From contig VLTN01000017.1 of NCBI GenBank assembly GCA_008330645.1, positions 372,001-436,000 on the forward strand: a stretch of 64,000 nt of DNA, read 5' to 3'. The notes below the pieces were generated by a model. It was given only the letters and a program-made list of their open reading frames with translations, did not search any database and was not told the DNA's origin. This document shows, in pieces, positions 42,150 through 52,946 of this stretch. Positions within the stretch are counted from its first letter, which is position 1. Each line of letters begins with the position of its first letter. Made by a program: the position numbers and the translations under genes. The DNA is from Cafeteria roenbergensis. Its lineage: Eukaryota > Sar > Bigyra > Bicosoecida > Cafeteriaceae.

Positions 42150-42726
42150 TTATCGCACCCACCACACGAGGGTGCGGCGGCGATGCCAGCGCTGCAGACG
42201 CTCGGCATCACACAGCACGTCGATGCAGCTCATGGTGGTGCACATGTCCAACGCGTTCTTGCCCTCCTGCGACGCAGCCACTGGGGGGAATGCGGGGGCG
42301 TGGCAGGGGTGGCCGGGCATGCCTGCTTGAGACCGTTGTCGGGCCTCGCAGCACGGCTTGCGCCGGGAGGAAGCAGCCTGCAACAGCCGTCGGCAGCAGC
42401 AGCCGAGGCGAAAGGTCTGGCGCCTCCCGGAGCCCAGGCCACACGCCGTGGAGTGCTGCGCACTTGGCCGTGGCCACTGCCTGCGGAGCTGCTCAGCTCT
42501 GCCGCCACCGACGCGGTCGCAGGGCAACAGCCGGCACAGCGGCGAGGCCTGTTCGCGGTGCCGACGCGCACCGAGGCCCTTGAGCGACGAATGCGCGGCG
42601 AGTGCCCGGAACGTCGCACGGGACCCCCTGCTCACCCGGGACCGGGCCTCCGTGCTCGCGCCGAGGTCGAGGAGCAGCCGCAGCGCGTCGACGTTCTGCC
42701 AGTGAGCTGCCTGCATCAGCGCCGTC
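42150..42726 (-). CDS. Convergent minus-strand ankyrin gene, 3' two exons supported
   Basis: Two exons can be supported: 42726-42636 (ankyrin repeat RTALMQAAHWQNVDALRLLL, donor GTGAGC) and 42266-42150 (EGKNALDMCTTMSCIDVL followed by DAERLQRWHRRR and stop). The terminal exon has the same length (117 bp) and the same C-terminal motif as the last exon of the plus-strand gene, so the two are inverted paralogues. The 5' part is unclear: an Ala/Ser-rich open frame continues to about 43,300 in another frame and must be joined by a splice I could not place. No ATG could be assigned. Real gene likely, complete structure unknown. Confidence 0.55.
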
Positions 42727-43720
42727 CTGCCAGACGACGGCAGGCACGAGTGACGGGGCGCTGATGAACGCCGTGGAGTCGCTGGCGATGAGCGACGCGC
42801 ACGGGTGCTCCGCCTCCACCGCGGCAGCAGCGGTGGTGCGAATGGCCGACACAGGGGCAGACGCCGCCGCCGCCGCAGCTGCCGCCTCTGCAGCGGTTTC
42901 AGCCGTGGACAGCGACCCCACTGAGCTGGATGCAGGCATGGCAGGCACGAGCGGCGTGCCACTCGATCGACGAGGGCTGCTTCCGCCGGCAGAGCCGGGC
43001 CCGGCGCCGGACTGTGGCGCGCTGTTCACTGGCAGAGCCGCCAGCACAGCCACCCTCGCTGCCTCGGGAGAATGAAGGCCCGTGCGGGTCAGCGACCGCT
43101 CCAGTGACTCCGGGTCAGACTCAGCGATTCCATCGGCTCCGCGCAGCTCGGCAGCATCCGCCGCAGCCGCAGCCGCCGCTGGCGACGTCGATGCGGCCCC
43201 AGCCGCCGGCGTGCTGACGTTGGCTGTGGCGGGCTCCAGCTCCGGGCACGCCTGCGCCGATTGACGTCTGACCGGCTTTGCCGCATCCGCCTGTAGCCAG
43301 GTCAGTCATGGTCTGTCGCGGAGCTGCAACCAGCCCCTCTGCTTGGGGCAGCCACGCCTCGCCGCGCCAGGCCGGACCCAGGTCGAGGTGCGACCGGCAC
43401 AGACACACGGCAGCGGGACAGCTAGCGACGCTTCGGACGGCACGGGTGCGCTCCCTCGAGAGGGCCGCGCTGACCGATCGAGGAGCGGCGGACTGCCGCA
43501 GCCCTGCCGCGAGTGGCAGCGCCGACCGCAGTCGCAGCCGCTGAGACGAGGCGCTGGGGCGCCGGCTGAGGTGACCTGCGGCGGCATCGCATGTCGACCG
43601 CCGCGGTGACGCGGCGCGATCCCGCTCCTGGCCGCGAGCCGCCGGCCGACTCGGACAGGCGCCGACTCGCAATGCCAGCGGACTGACTGTGGCTCCCGCA
43701 GACATGCGCGCCCGAGTACT
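42727..43720. other. Upstream part of the minus-strand ankyrin gene or its promoter
   Basis: An Ala/Ser/Pro-rich open frame on the minus strand (about 42,727-43,300) may be a first exon. The rest to 43,720 has no supported gene. The whole stretch is conserved in unit 2 with scattered substitutions. Confidence 0.3.
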
Positions 43721-43747
43721 GTGTGCGTGTGTGTGTGTGTGTGTGTG
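43721..43747. repeat. (TG)n microsatellite, unit 1
   Basis: Alternating TG run with a homologous, slightly longer run in unit 2 (46,785-46,816). Confidence 0.9.
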
Positions 43748-44410
43748 CTGCTCGTGGTTGGCATCCATGTCCGCCGTGGAGGTTGGCGGTCCGGTGTGGC
43801 AGGCCGTGGTCGAGCTGGGTGGCGTTGGCCAGCCGCGGCTTGGAAGGGAAGCCTCGCCGCGAGGGCGCTGGCCGTGGGCACTTGGAGCGGCCGGGAGGAG
43901 GCACCCCGTGCCCCATCGCGTCCCGTGCTCCTCAGGGTGCGCCTCTCGCACAGTAGCGCTGTGAGTGGGCTGCGGGATGGTGTGTTGTTTGTTCACCTCA
44001 GCCGCTCGGCCGCACGAACGGGTGCAGGGATGCTGCCCGGCTGCTGCGCCCGCGCCCCCACCAGACTGGGCGCCACCGAGCACACTATGGGCCTGTGCTT
44101 GGATGGCGTGGATGACGCTAGGTTGACTGCGGTCGGGGCGAGGCGGGCACAAGCGGCTGCAATCGCGCCGCAAGCAGCACTGCTGCCGGCAGCCGCGGAC
44201 GGCTCCCGCCCGCTCGCCCACGAATTCAACTGCAGCATGCGTCTGTGCTGCATGGCCCAGCGGATGTGCCCCGGGTGGGGATACAGGCGTGCTTCCCTCC
44301 GGTGCGGGCATCAGTGAGCGCGACATTCCGCGGCGGCAGAGCCCAGGGCTTGCTCCGATGCTCGGCGCTCCCGCGGCTGCGCACTCCTGACGACCTGGGC
44401 AGTCGAGGTC

Positions 44411-45130
44411 ATGGCGCTGCTGCTGGACCGTGGCGCCGACCTGGAGGCCAAGAGCAAAGTCAGCCCATCGGCTGCGCCACCGACGTGTCGCCCCGCCGGC
44501 GCCGTCCGAGGTTGCGATGCGGCCAGCTGCAGTGGCGGGCGTGGTCGGCCGGCTGCTCGGGCGGCGGGTCCGGGAGCGCGCACCGGGAAGCGGCACGTCC
44601 AGGGGCGGGTGCGGGGCGGGCGAGGGCTTCGGCTGATTGTGGGGCCGTGGCCGACGTTTGGGCGTGCTGGTGCGGCTGGTATGCGTGCTGAGCGCTGCAG
44701 GATGGCTACACGGCTCTCATGTGGGCTGCCTGCAACGGCCATGTGGAGGCCGCGGTGATGCTGCTGGACCGCGGCGCCGACCTGGAGGCCAAGAGCAACG
44801 TCAGTCACTCGCTACTTGGCTTTGGGCTTGCAGTTCGCGGCCCAGAGCCGAGCGCTCCTCGCCTACCCACACCCCACTGTCAGTGCCTGTCGGGCCATCT
44901 CGCTGGCGATGGCAGTCGTGTTCTCCATGCATGCGCTGCCACTGCAGCCGCGACTCCGGCGAGAGCGTTTCCCCGTCCCCTCGCTGCGCGGTGGCCGCGA
45001 TGCCGTGCTGCAGGATGGCCAGTCCGTCCTCGACCGGTGCAGGTCGGACACTTGCAAGAGTGCGCTTCTTGACGCTGAGCGCCTCCAGCGATGGCATCGC
45101 CGCCGTCTGTTTGTGACATGGGTGCATTGA
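44411..45130 (+). pseudogene. Truncated ankyrin gene, copy 2
   Basis: The deletion joins the leader directly to the middle of the fifth ankyrin-repeat exon (sixth exon of the gene), so exon 1 and four and a half repeats are gone. What remains is 44411-44458 (half a repeat, beginning by chance with an ATG), a full repeat exon 44701-44799 and the terminal exon 45014-45130. The frame is still open and phases agree, which would give 87 residues, but half a cap-less repeat plus one repeat is unlikely to fold. The introns keep the 242-bp and 214-bp lengths of unit 1. Called a pseudogene on structure. Confidence 0.7.
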
Positions 45131-45700
45131 CTTGATGCGTGTGCGCCCTCTGGCATGACCGATCGATCTTTGCCAAGCACCATTAAGGGGCTTTCTGTGT
45201 TCCGCCGCCCCCCTTCTCCGACTTTCGGACAGCGACACTGACCGGAGCACCTGGCCTCGTCGCCTGCAAGTCTTGTTGCCGATCACCCCTGACAAGTGGC
45301 CCGCCCTCCCACGGAAGCGGCCTCGGTACCAGCCCTCGCGGCTTCCTACGCAGCGCGCATCCCTCTCAGCCTGCAAAAGGCCGCCCGTTGCCACGCTCGT
45401 GGCCCTGGAGCGGCACGCACCGCGCCACCCATACCAACCGCTGTTGCGCAATGCTCGCCCGGAAGCCGTCTCGCATCGACATTATCGCACCCACCACACG
45501 AGGGTGCGGCGGCGATGCCACGCAGCCATTGGCCGTGGCCACTGCCTGCGGAGCTGCTCAGCTCTGCCGCCACCGACGCGGTCGCAGGGCAACAGCCGGC
45601 ACAGCGGCGAGGCCTGTTCGCGGTGCCGACGCGCACCGAGGCCCTTGAGCGACGAATGCGCGGCGAGTGCCCGGAACGTCGCACGGGACCCCCTGCTCAC

Positions 45701-45791
45701 CCGGGACCGGGCCTCCGTGCTCGCGCCGAGGTCGAGGAGCAGCCGCAGCGCGTCGACGTTCTGCCAGTGAGCTGCCTGCATCAGCGCCGTC
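45701..45791 (-). pseudogene. Minus-strand ankyrin exon, copy 2, gene lacking its last exon
   Basis: Copy of the ankyrin exon 42726-42636. The terminal exon is removed by the internal deletion, so no proper 3' end is left. The Ala/Ser-rich frame upstream is longer here than in unit 1 (to about 46,650), because unit 1 has a TGA where this copy has TGG. Confidence 0.65.
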
Positions 45792-46784
45792 CTGCCAGAC
45801 GACGGCAGGCACGAGTGACGGGGCGCTGATGAACGCCGCGGAGTCGCTGGCGATGAGCGACGCGCACGGGTGCTCCGCCTCCACCGCGGCAGCAGCGGTG
45901 GTACGAATGGCCGACACAGGGGCAGACGCCGCCGCCGCCGCAGCTGCCGCCTCTGCAGCGGTTTCAGCCGTGGACAGCGACCCCACTGAGCTGGATGCAG
46001 GCATGGCAGGCACGAGCGGCGTGCCACTCGATCGACGAGGGCTGCTTCCGCCGGCAGAGCCGGGCCCGGCGCCGGACTGTGGCGCGCTGTTCACTGGCAG
46101 AGCCGCCAGCACAGCCACCCTCGCTGCCTCGGGAGAATCAAGGCCCGTGCGGGTCAGCGACCGCTCCAGCGACTCCGGGTCAGACTCAGCGATTCCATCG
46201 GCTCCGCGCAGCTCGGCAGCATCCGCCGCAGCCGCAGCCGCCGCTGGCGACGTCGATGCGGCCCCAGCCGCCGGCGTGCTGACGTTGGCTGTGGCGGGCT
46301 CCAGCTCCGGGCACGCCTGCGCCGATTGACGCCTGACCGGCTCTGCCGCACCCGCCTGTAGCCAGGTCAGCCATGGCCTGTCGCGGAGCTGCAACCAGCC
46401 CCTCTGCTTGGGGCAGCCACGCCTCGCCGCGCCAGGCCGGACCCAGGTCGAGGTGCGACCGGCACAGACACACGGCAGCGGGACAGCTAGCGACGCTTCG
46501 GACGGCACGGGTGCGCTCCCTCGAGAGGGCCGCGCTGACCGATCGAGGAGCGGCGGACTGCCGCAGCCCTGCCGCGAGTGGCAGCGCCGAGCGCAGTCGC
46601 AGCCGCTGAGACGAGGCGCTGGGGCGCCGGCTGAGGTGACCTGCGGCGGCATCGCATGTCGACCGCCCCCGTGGAGCGGCGCGATCCCGCTCCTGGCCGC
46701 GAGCCGCCGGCCGACTCGGACAGGCGCCGACTCGCAATGCCAGCGGACTGACTGTGACTCCCGCAGACATGCGCGCCCGAGTAC
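45792..46784. other. Copy-2 upstream sequence of the minus-strand ankyrin gene
   Basis: Duplicate of 42,727-43,720. No independent gene supported. Confidence 0.4.
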
Positions 46785-46816
46785 TGTGTGCGTGTGTGTG
46801 TGTGTGTGTGTGCGTG
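46785..46816. repeat. (TG)n microsatellite, unit 2
   Basis: Homologue of the run at 43,721-43,747. Confidence 0.9.
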
Positions 46817-47004
46817 CTGCTCGTGGTTGGCATCCATGTCCGCCGTGGAGGTTGGCGGTCCGGCGTGGCAGGCCGTGGTCGAGCTGGGTGGCTTACGCCT
46901 CGCCGCGAGGGCGCTGGCCGTGGGCACTTGGAGCGGCCGGGAGGAGGCACCCCGTGCCCCATCGCGTCCCCTGCTCATCAGGGTGCGCCTCTCGCACAGT
47001 AGCG

Positions 47005-48980
47005 CTGTGAGTGGGCTGCGGGATGGTGTGTTGTTTGTTCACCTCAGCCGCTCGGCCGCTCCAATGGGTGCAGGGATGCTGCCCGGCTGCTGCGCCCGCG
47101 CCCCCACCAGACTGGGCGCCACCGAGCACACTATGGGCACGTGCTTGGATGGCGTGGATGACGCTAGGTTGACTGCGGTCGGGGCGAGGCGGGCACAAGC
47201 GGCTGCAATCGCGCCGCAAGCAGCACTGCTGCCGGCAGCCGCGGACGGCTCCCGCCCGCTCGCCCACGAATTCAACTGCAGCATGCGTGTGTGCTGCATG
47301 GCCCAGCGGATGTGCCCCAGTGGGGGATACAGGCGTGCTTCCCTCCAGAGCGGGCATCAGTCAGCGCGGCATTCCGCGGCGGCAGAGCCCAGGGCTTGCT
47401 CCGATGCTCGGCGCTCCCGCGGCGGCGCACTCCTGACGACCTGGGCAGTCGAGGCCATGGCCGCCGCGGCGATGAGCGATGACGCTATGGGGAAGGCGCT
47501 GTGGGATGCCGCGGAGGCCGGGAACACGGGCGAGGTGACGAGGCTGCTGAAGGCGGGCGCCCCGGTTAATTGGTCAAATGTGGTGAGCATGGGCGTTCGC
47601 GGGTCTGGAGCTGGGGTCTTAGGGAGTCTTGCAGGGCCAGCCGAGGAGCTCGTGAACGGTAGATTGCTGTGACGCTCGGCCGCTGCTTGGTACGGCCGCG
47701 CAGTATCGGCAAACACCGCTCATGAGGGCAGCAACTTTCGGTCACGTCGAGTCAATTCAAGTGCTGCTGGACCGCGGCGCCGACCTGGAGGCCAAGGACA
47801 AAGTCAGCCCATCGGCAGTGTAGCTGGTATGTCGCTGCGTCGGCGTCGTGCGAGGTCTCGATGCGGCCAGCACCAGTGCCGGGGATGGTCAGCCTGCTGC
47901 TCGGGCGGCTGGGCGGTGAGCGCGCACCGGAGAGCAGCGTGTCGGCGTGTGTGGGGCGGGTGGGGTCATGACTGACTGTGTGGCCATGGTCAACGTTGGG
48001 GCGTATTTGCGTTGCTGGTTTGCATGTTGCGCTCTGCAGCGTTGCCAGACATCTCTCGGCGTGGCTGCCTATAACGGCCGTGCGGAGGCCGTGGCGGTGC
48101 TGCTCGACCGTGGCGCCGACCTGGAGACCAAGGACAAGGTTCGCCCATTGGCTGTGCGACGGGCATGTCGCCCCGCCGGCGCCGTCCGAGGTGGCGATGC
48201 GGCCAGCTGCAGTGCCGGGCGTGGTCGGCCTGCTGCTCGGGCGGCGGAGCCGGGAGTGCGCACCGGGGAGCGGCGTGTGCGTGGGGGGGAGTGCGCGTGG
48301 CGGGCTGGTGTGTGTGCGCCGGTGTGGTCGTGGTTGACATTGGGGTGGGTGGCTGCGGCTGGCATGCATGTTGAGCTGTGCAGGGTGGCCGGACAGCCTT
48401 CCTGCTGGCAGCTGTGGACGGCAGCGTTGAGGCCGTGACGATGCTGCTGGACCACGGCGCCGACCTGGAGGCCAAGGATAACGTATGGCAGAGTTCTCTG
48501 GCTACCGAGCAATGGCGCTTGCGCTCATTGTCAGGCATTCTTTTTTGCCACAGACCCGCGATTGCGCACTTGGCCACTGCTTTTCGCAGGCGGGCAAATC
48601 GGCAATCGATTTGTCAAAGGCTGAGCACTTCAAGGCGCTTGTGCCGCAGATCCTTGGGACCATGCGTCGTGATCGTGAGCGAGAACGGACGCGATTTGCA
48701 GAGGCGCTGGCCGCCAAGCAAACTGAGATTGAGGAGGCCCAGGCGAGCTGTGCCAAGGCGCTAGCCGCCAAGCAGGCTGAGTTGGAGGAATTGCGGGCCG
48801 CCAAGCAGGCTGAGGTGGACGCTCAAGCTGTCGCCGCGGAAGCATACCGCTCTGCCACCGTGGCCGCCATGGCAGCGCTTGGCCAACGCGTGAAGCAGCT
48901 CGAGGGCCTGGTCCAGCTGCTCTGGCGGTCCCACAGCACGGCCACCACGTGTCCTCCCGGCCAGGTACCTTCGTGATGAG
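47005..48980. repeat. Ankyrin locus duplication, unit 3 (5' part, different 3' end)
   Basis: Third copy. Close identity to unit 1 (fixed offset of 8,040 bp over the leader, exon 1 and exon 2), then more diverged ankyrin cassettes and an unrelated terminal exon. No minus-strand partner. Confidence 0.8.
47457..48976 (+). CDS. Ankyrin-repeat/coiled-coil protein (copy 3)
   Basis: Five phase-0 exons: 47457-47582, 47704-47802, 48040-48138, 48384-48482 and 48590-48976; 269 residues. Exon 1 is almost identical to copy 1. Three 99-bp exons each encode one 33-residue ankyrin repeat, again ending GADLE(A/T)KD. The last exon encodes a helical tail (ILGTMRRDRERERTRFAEAL) with near-repeats of ALAAKQxE, a likely coiled coil, then LGQRVKQLEGLVQLLW. 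Donors after the repeat exons are GTCAGC, GTTCGC and GTATGG. Cassette spacing is 336 and 344 bp, so the array is older or less homogenised than in copy 1. The different tail implies a different partner or oligomeric state. Confidence 0.82.
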
Positions 48981-49962
48981 CGCATGGCTGATTGAGTACC
49001 CGCTGCGCTACGTCAAGCTCGCCCGGACTCCGGCGTTCGCTGTTGAGGCTGGGCAGCACAGCCTCGCGCCGCGAGTCGCCTTGTGTTCGCAGCCCCGTGC
49101 TACCCCGCGCTGGCATGCAAGCTCCTCACAGCGAACCCCACCCTTCAGAGGGCTCTGTCTGCCTGCCCAGGCGGGAGGTGACAACGATCGGTGCCTCGGC
49201 CACTTCGCACGCGCCTGCGGCAGCCAGGGTCGGATATCCAACTCACGCATTGCTTCCGCTCGTGGGCATGAGCGCAGCAAGTGCCCGAACACGCGGCTCT
49301 CTGCTCCAGGCTCGCAACGCCCGACGCGCGCATCACTGTCGCGCAAAAAAGACTCTGCCAGGGATGGAGCGGGCTGCGCACGACCATGAACACAAGCACA
49401 CGCACACGCCATGTGAACTGGCGCCGAAGATCATCACTCCAGCCGGGGCGGCCAAAGCTGGCATCCCAGCGCCTTGAGCTACGCAACCGAGGGCCAGCGC
49501 CTCCGCCGAAGCAGCACACGTGCGCGACACCGCCAGGAGTCTCTCCAGTGCCCCATCCAGCAACGAACCAAAGCGTGCGTTCCAAGCACCTGTCCTAGCC
49601 ATCAAATGCGTCAGCCTGGCCACCCGAGTTGGCGCTCGCTTTGGGGCTTTCCTGCATGGAAGCCACACACTGCTTCCTGATCCAGTCTGTAACAGCATCG
49701 GCAGGTTTGCGAGCCCCGGGGATTGAGGTTGTGACCGCTCGCTGCTGTGTCCCGGGCGGAGCCACCCATCAATGCATGGGCACGGCTCCCTGGGAAGCGC
49801 TCGGCTTTGGCAGCAGCTGGCAGCGCTGCGAACTCGGTCACGCGGGACGAAACACACAGTGGCAACGCGCGCCCCCGGTGTGCCCGGCAGGCGCCAAAAC
49901 TTTCACCAACGCCCAGCGTCATTGAGGCGAGGCCGGAAAGCAGCCTGCGCCCACTTCGGGGC
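48977..49962. other. Intergenic, about 990 bp
   Basis: Between convergent genes. No supported gene, RNA or repeat on either strand. Confidence 0.5.
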
Positions 49963-51761
49963 TCAGCCGCTTGCTTCGACCATGGCGATCAAGCAGCCCT
50001 TGACGCCCATGTCGATAACCTGCACGAAGGAGTAGACCAGGAGTGCCCGGGTCAGGCTGACGAGCTTCTTCTCGTCGGCAGAGCTTGACTCGCTCGATGT
50101 CAGTCCAATGCCTTGCCACCCACACCAGCAGGTGGTGATGCGAGAGCTGCAGCACCTGCAGCAGAGCAGCTTGCCAATGGGCAGGTCCGTCCCAATTCCG
50201 ATGGCAACGAACCCGAGGGAGAAGGCAAACTTGCTCCATGTCCCCAGCGATGCATGGAGAGTTGACGCCACGTCGGGGGCGTGAATGTGCAACACCGTGA
50301 GGACGATCACGATCACGACGTATCCCGAGACGAAGGGTGGGAGGGCGAATCCTGCTGCCTTCCAGACCGCTCGGGTCAGAGACGTTGCCCGCTCTCCGAA
50401 GCTGGACGCTGCGCTCCGAGCGTGGGCGTTGCCCTGCATCGCTGAAGTGGCCGATCCAGCACCGCACGATGGCGTCCAGTGGCGCCTGCAAAGGAATCTA
50501 AACCGTGGCACTGCCGCCAGCATGGCAAACGCCACGATGAGAGTGTTCTGGATCACTTTGGCGTTGATGCCGATGGCGCGGGCGCTGGGGTCGAGGCCGC
50601 TGACCGATGCGGCTACGAAGCCAGTCGAGTCGATCGTGGTGCCTGCGAACGCCGCAACGGCGTCTTGAGGCAGGCCCGTGAGCTGACAAAACCGCAGCGC
50701 GAAGAGTTGGAATGCAACAGCCGAAACCAGTGCCGACAGGTTCACAATCAGGATCACGGGGACGGAAATGCTCGATAGGTCACGCGAGATCTTGCGCGCC
50801 GGAGCGCCAGACGTCAACCTAGCATCACTAGCTCCGTCCTCGACTGGCTTCGGGATTATGGCGGCATCTTCCAGGGTATCGGCTGCGCTCAGCATCGCTT
50901 GCTCCGACGGCTGCTGGCTGAGAACACTCTCGATGGCCGTGGCCGCGCTTGAACCGCAGATAGTCGCTGCTGCAGTGGAGATGTAGACCTCGTCCGCGTC
51001 CGACCGGACGCAGCACCTGTTCAGCATGGCCAGCGAGACTGTCATGACAACCATGCAGCCGATGAAGGTCGGCACGATCCCGAGCCAGCCAATGCTCACG
51101 ATCGCCTCGGCAGGAAGGGCAAGGCACACGAGGGCGACCTCGACAAGAAGCGAGCCGAGGCTCTTTGCAATGTACCGGACTGTCCGAGCAATTTTGTATG
51201 GATCGGTGCGAAACACTGCGGACATTGCCAGGCTGATGGTAATTCCGAAGCCAATTGCAAACGCTTCGTAGGACAGCCCGATGGCCCGAAGTGCCGCTGC
51301 TGCGCCAACGAGCATGGCCAGAGCCCCGACAGTGGCGGTCGCTGCCAGCACCCCCACTCGGACGAGAACCTTGGTCAGTGCCGTCAACTCGGAGCTCTCC
51401 TTTTTTGGGTCGGTCGGGACGCACAAGAAGGCGGAGGCACCCGCAGCGACAAGGCAGGCGAGGGCAAGGATAGAGTCGCGCTGCTGAATGGGTGACATCG
51501 TCGTCACAAGCGCTCCAAAGTCCGTGGGGGTCCACGTTCCAAGCGCAGTGGGGGTTGCGTCCGGGGAAGGGTCAATGCTGGCGCAGGCGACTTCGATCAA
51601 GACTGCGACGAGGGCGGTGGCAACGCCGAACCACCCGAATTTGCAGAATGCGGCATATGCTGAGCGACGGGTGTAGCACGTCAAGGGCGCTTCCGCCACG
51701 CTTGGCACATCGCCGGCCTCCGCGCAGAGTGGCTTTTTGTCGATCAGCGCCTCATCAGATC
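49963..51761 (-). CDS. UPF0324/YeiH-like multi-pass membrane protein, 5' exon not found
   Basis: A continuous frame of about 600 residues with ten or so hydrophobic segments. It has YISTAAATICGSSAATAI, resembling the ICG-x-SA motif of the bacterial YeiH/UPF0324 family (putative sulfate exporters), and a second half with AGTTIDSTGFVAASVSGLDP and INAKVIQNTLIVAFA, the family's typical half-repeat. The only in-frame start codon near the beginning is GTG. A good acceptor (GCGCAG at 51,762-51,764 on the minus strand, after a long pyrimidine tract) suggests an upstream coding exon I could not place. Transport substrate unknown. The family is mostly bacterial and archaeal, so lateral transfer is possible. 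The 3' end is secure. Confidence 0.65.
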
Positions 51762-52946
51762 CTGCGCATCAACGTTATCGTGCGCGTGGTGCGGGGATGG
51801 GTGAGAGAGGGGAGGAGTGAGGTGGGAAGGGGGAAGGGGTGCGCTTGAGACGCGCCATCTGGCTCGGCGGTGGCGCAGCGCGGCTCGTGTGGCCGAGATT
51901 CGGCAACGCCAACCAGCCTTTGTCCGAAGAGGGCCGACGGCTCGAAGCGGACCACAGCGCCAACGCGTGCGCTTCCTTGGAGGTGTGCGGAGGGCACGAG
52001 CTGCGGCAGGTGTTAGCCCTCTGCCGGGTTCCTGGACCGCGGGGCGCATTGGCCCGCCCGCGGCGCGGGTCAGGAGCGCTAAAGGCCCAACGATGCAGCG
52101 TGAGCAGCGAACCCAATCTTTGTGGTCCAGGCCGAGACGTCGGGCGTTCCGAAGCCTGCTTCACGCCGCCGCGGGGCGACTGCTCGGTTGCTCCAAGCCA
52201 AGCGAGCTCACCAAGGGGCTGCTTTCGGGCGAATACGGCCATGACCCTGCCGCGCTTGAAGAGGAGTGGCTCGCGATGTGCGCAACCTTTTCCGCCCGGG
52301 ACAGTGCAGAGCACAGTTTGCCATCCGCACGCGGCCTCGTGTGGGAGGCGGTCCGAGTGGTCGGCCTTCTGTTCGCCAGAGCAGACACACCCGTGGGCGC
52401 GGGCTTGCCGCCAAGGAGGTGGCGACGATCTGGCCCGAGGGACCTCGAGAGTCACTTGACTCAGCATGGAGAAGTCAGAACCGCGAGGCCTCAATCGTCT
52501 CGCACGCAATACCAGCGCCTCGGCAAAAGCTCAGGCGTGAGCTAGTCGGAAAGCATGGTGCAAGCTGGGCAGTCGGTCTGCCAGAGTGCGGCTGCCACGT
52601 CGCATGCCAGCCAGAGTGGCGCAGCAAGCCAGCCTGACAGAAAATGCTGGTCGTGCTGCGGGCCTTGCCATGACTACAGGGGACTCTTGCGAGAACGAGC
52701 CGCGGCTGGCGGGGCGGAAGGCAGCTGACCTGCCTCGAGAACGTGCGGCCGTGGGCATAGGGCGCTGCCTCACGCCAGCGCCGTCGGCGCTCTTGGGGCT
52801 TCTACCCACGCTATTGGCCAATCGTTGGCGCTTTGGCAAAGCGCTGCGCAGCGCCACCCAGCGCAGTCCAGCGCCGCACGAGGCTGCGTCACACCAATAC
52901 CGCAGCAGCCCGGTTGCAACGCAAGCACACGCTCATCTGCGCCACG
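51762..52946. other. Intergenic, about 1.2 kb
   Basis: Contains the pyrimidine-rich (minus strand) tract before the YeiH-like acceptor and should contain its first exon and promoter. No further gene could be supported. Confidence 0.4.

Larger units (their letters stand above)
38950..43957. repeat. Ankyrin locus duplication, unit 1 (complete)
   Basis: First of three direct copies. All begin with the same leader (gtgtg[t/g]gtttgttcacc followed by the TGCAGGGATGCTGCC region). Unit 1 holds the plus-strand ankyrin gene, the convergent minus-strand ankyrin gene and a (TG)n-bearing 3' part (43,560-43,957). Confidence 0.85.
43958..47004. repeat. Ankyrin locus duplication, unit 2 (internally deleted)
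   Basis: Second copy of the locus, about 3.05 kb against 5.0 kb for unit 1. It lacks about 1.66 kb of the plus-strand gene (unit-1 positions about 39,412-41,075) and about 280 bp of the minus-strand gene (about 42,190-42,470). A further, smaller loss is seen near 46,892. Confidence 0.85.
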
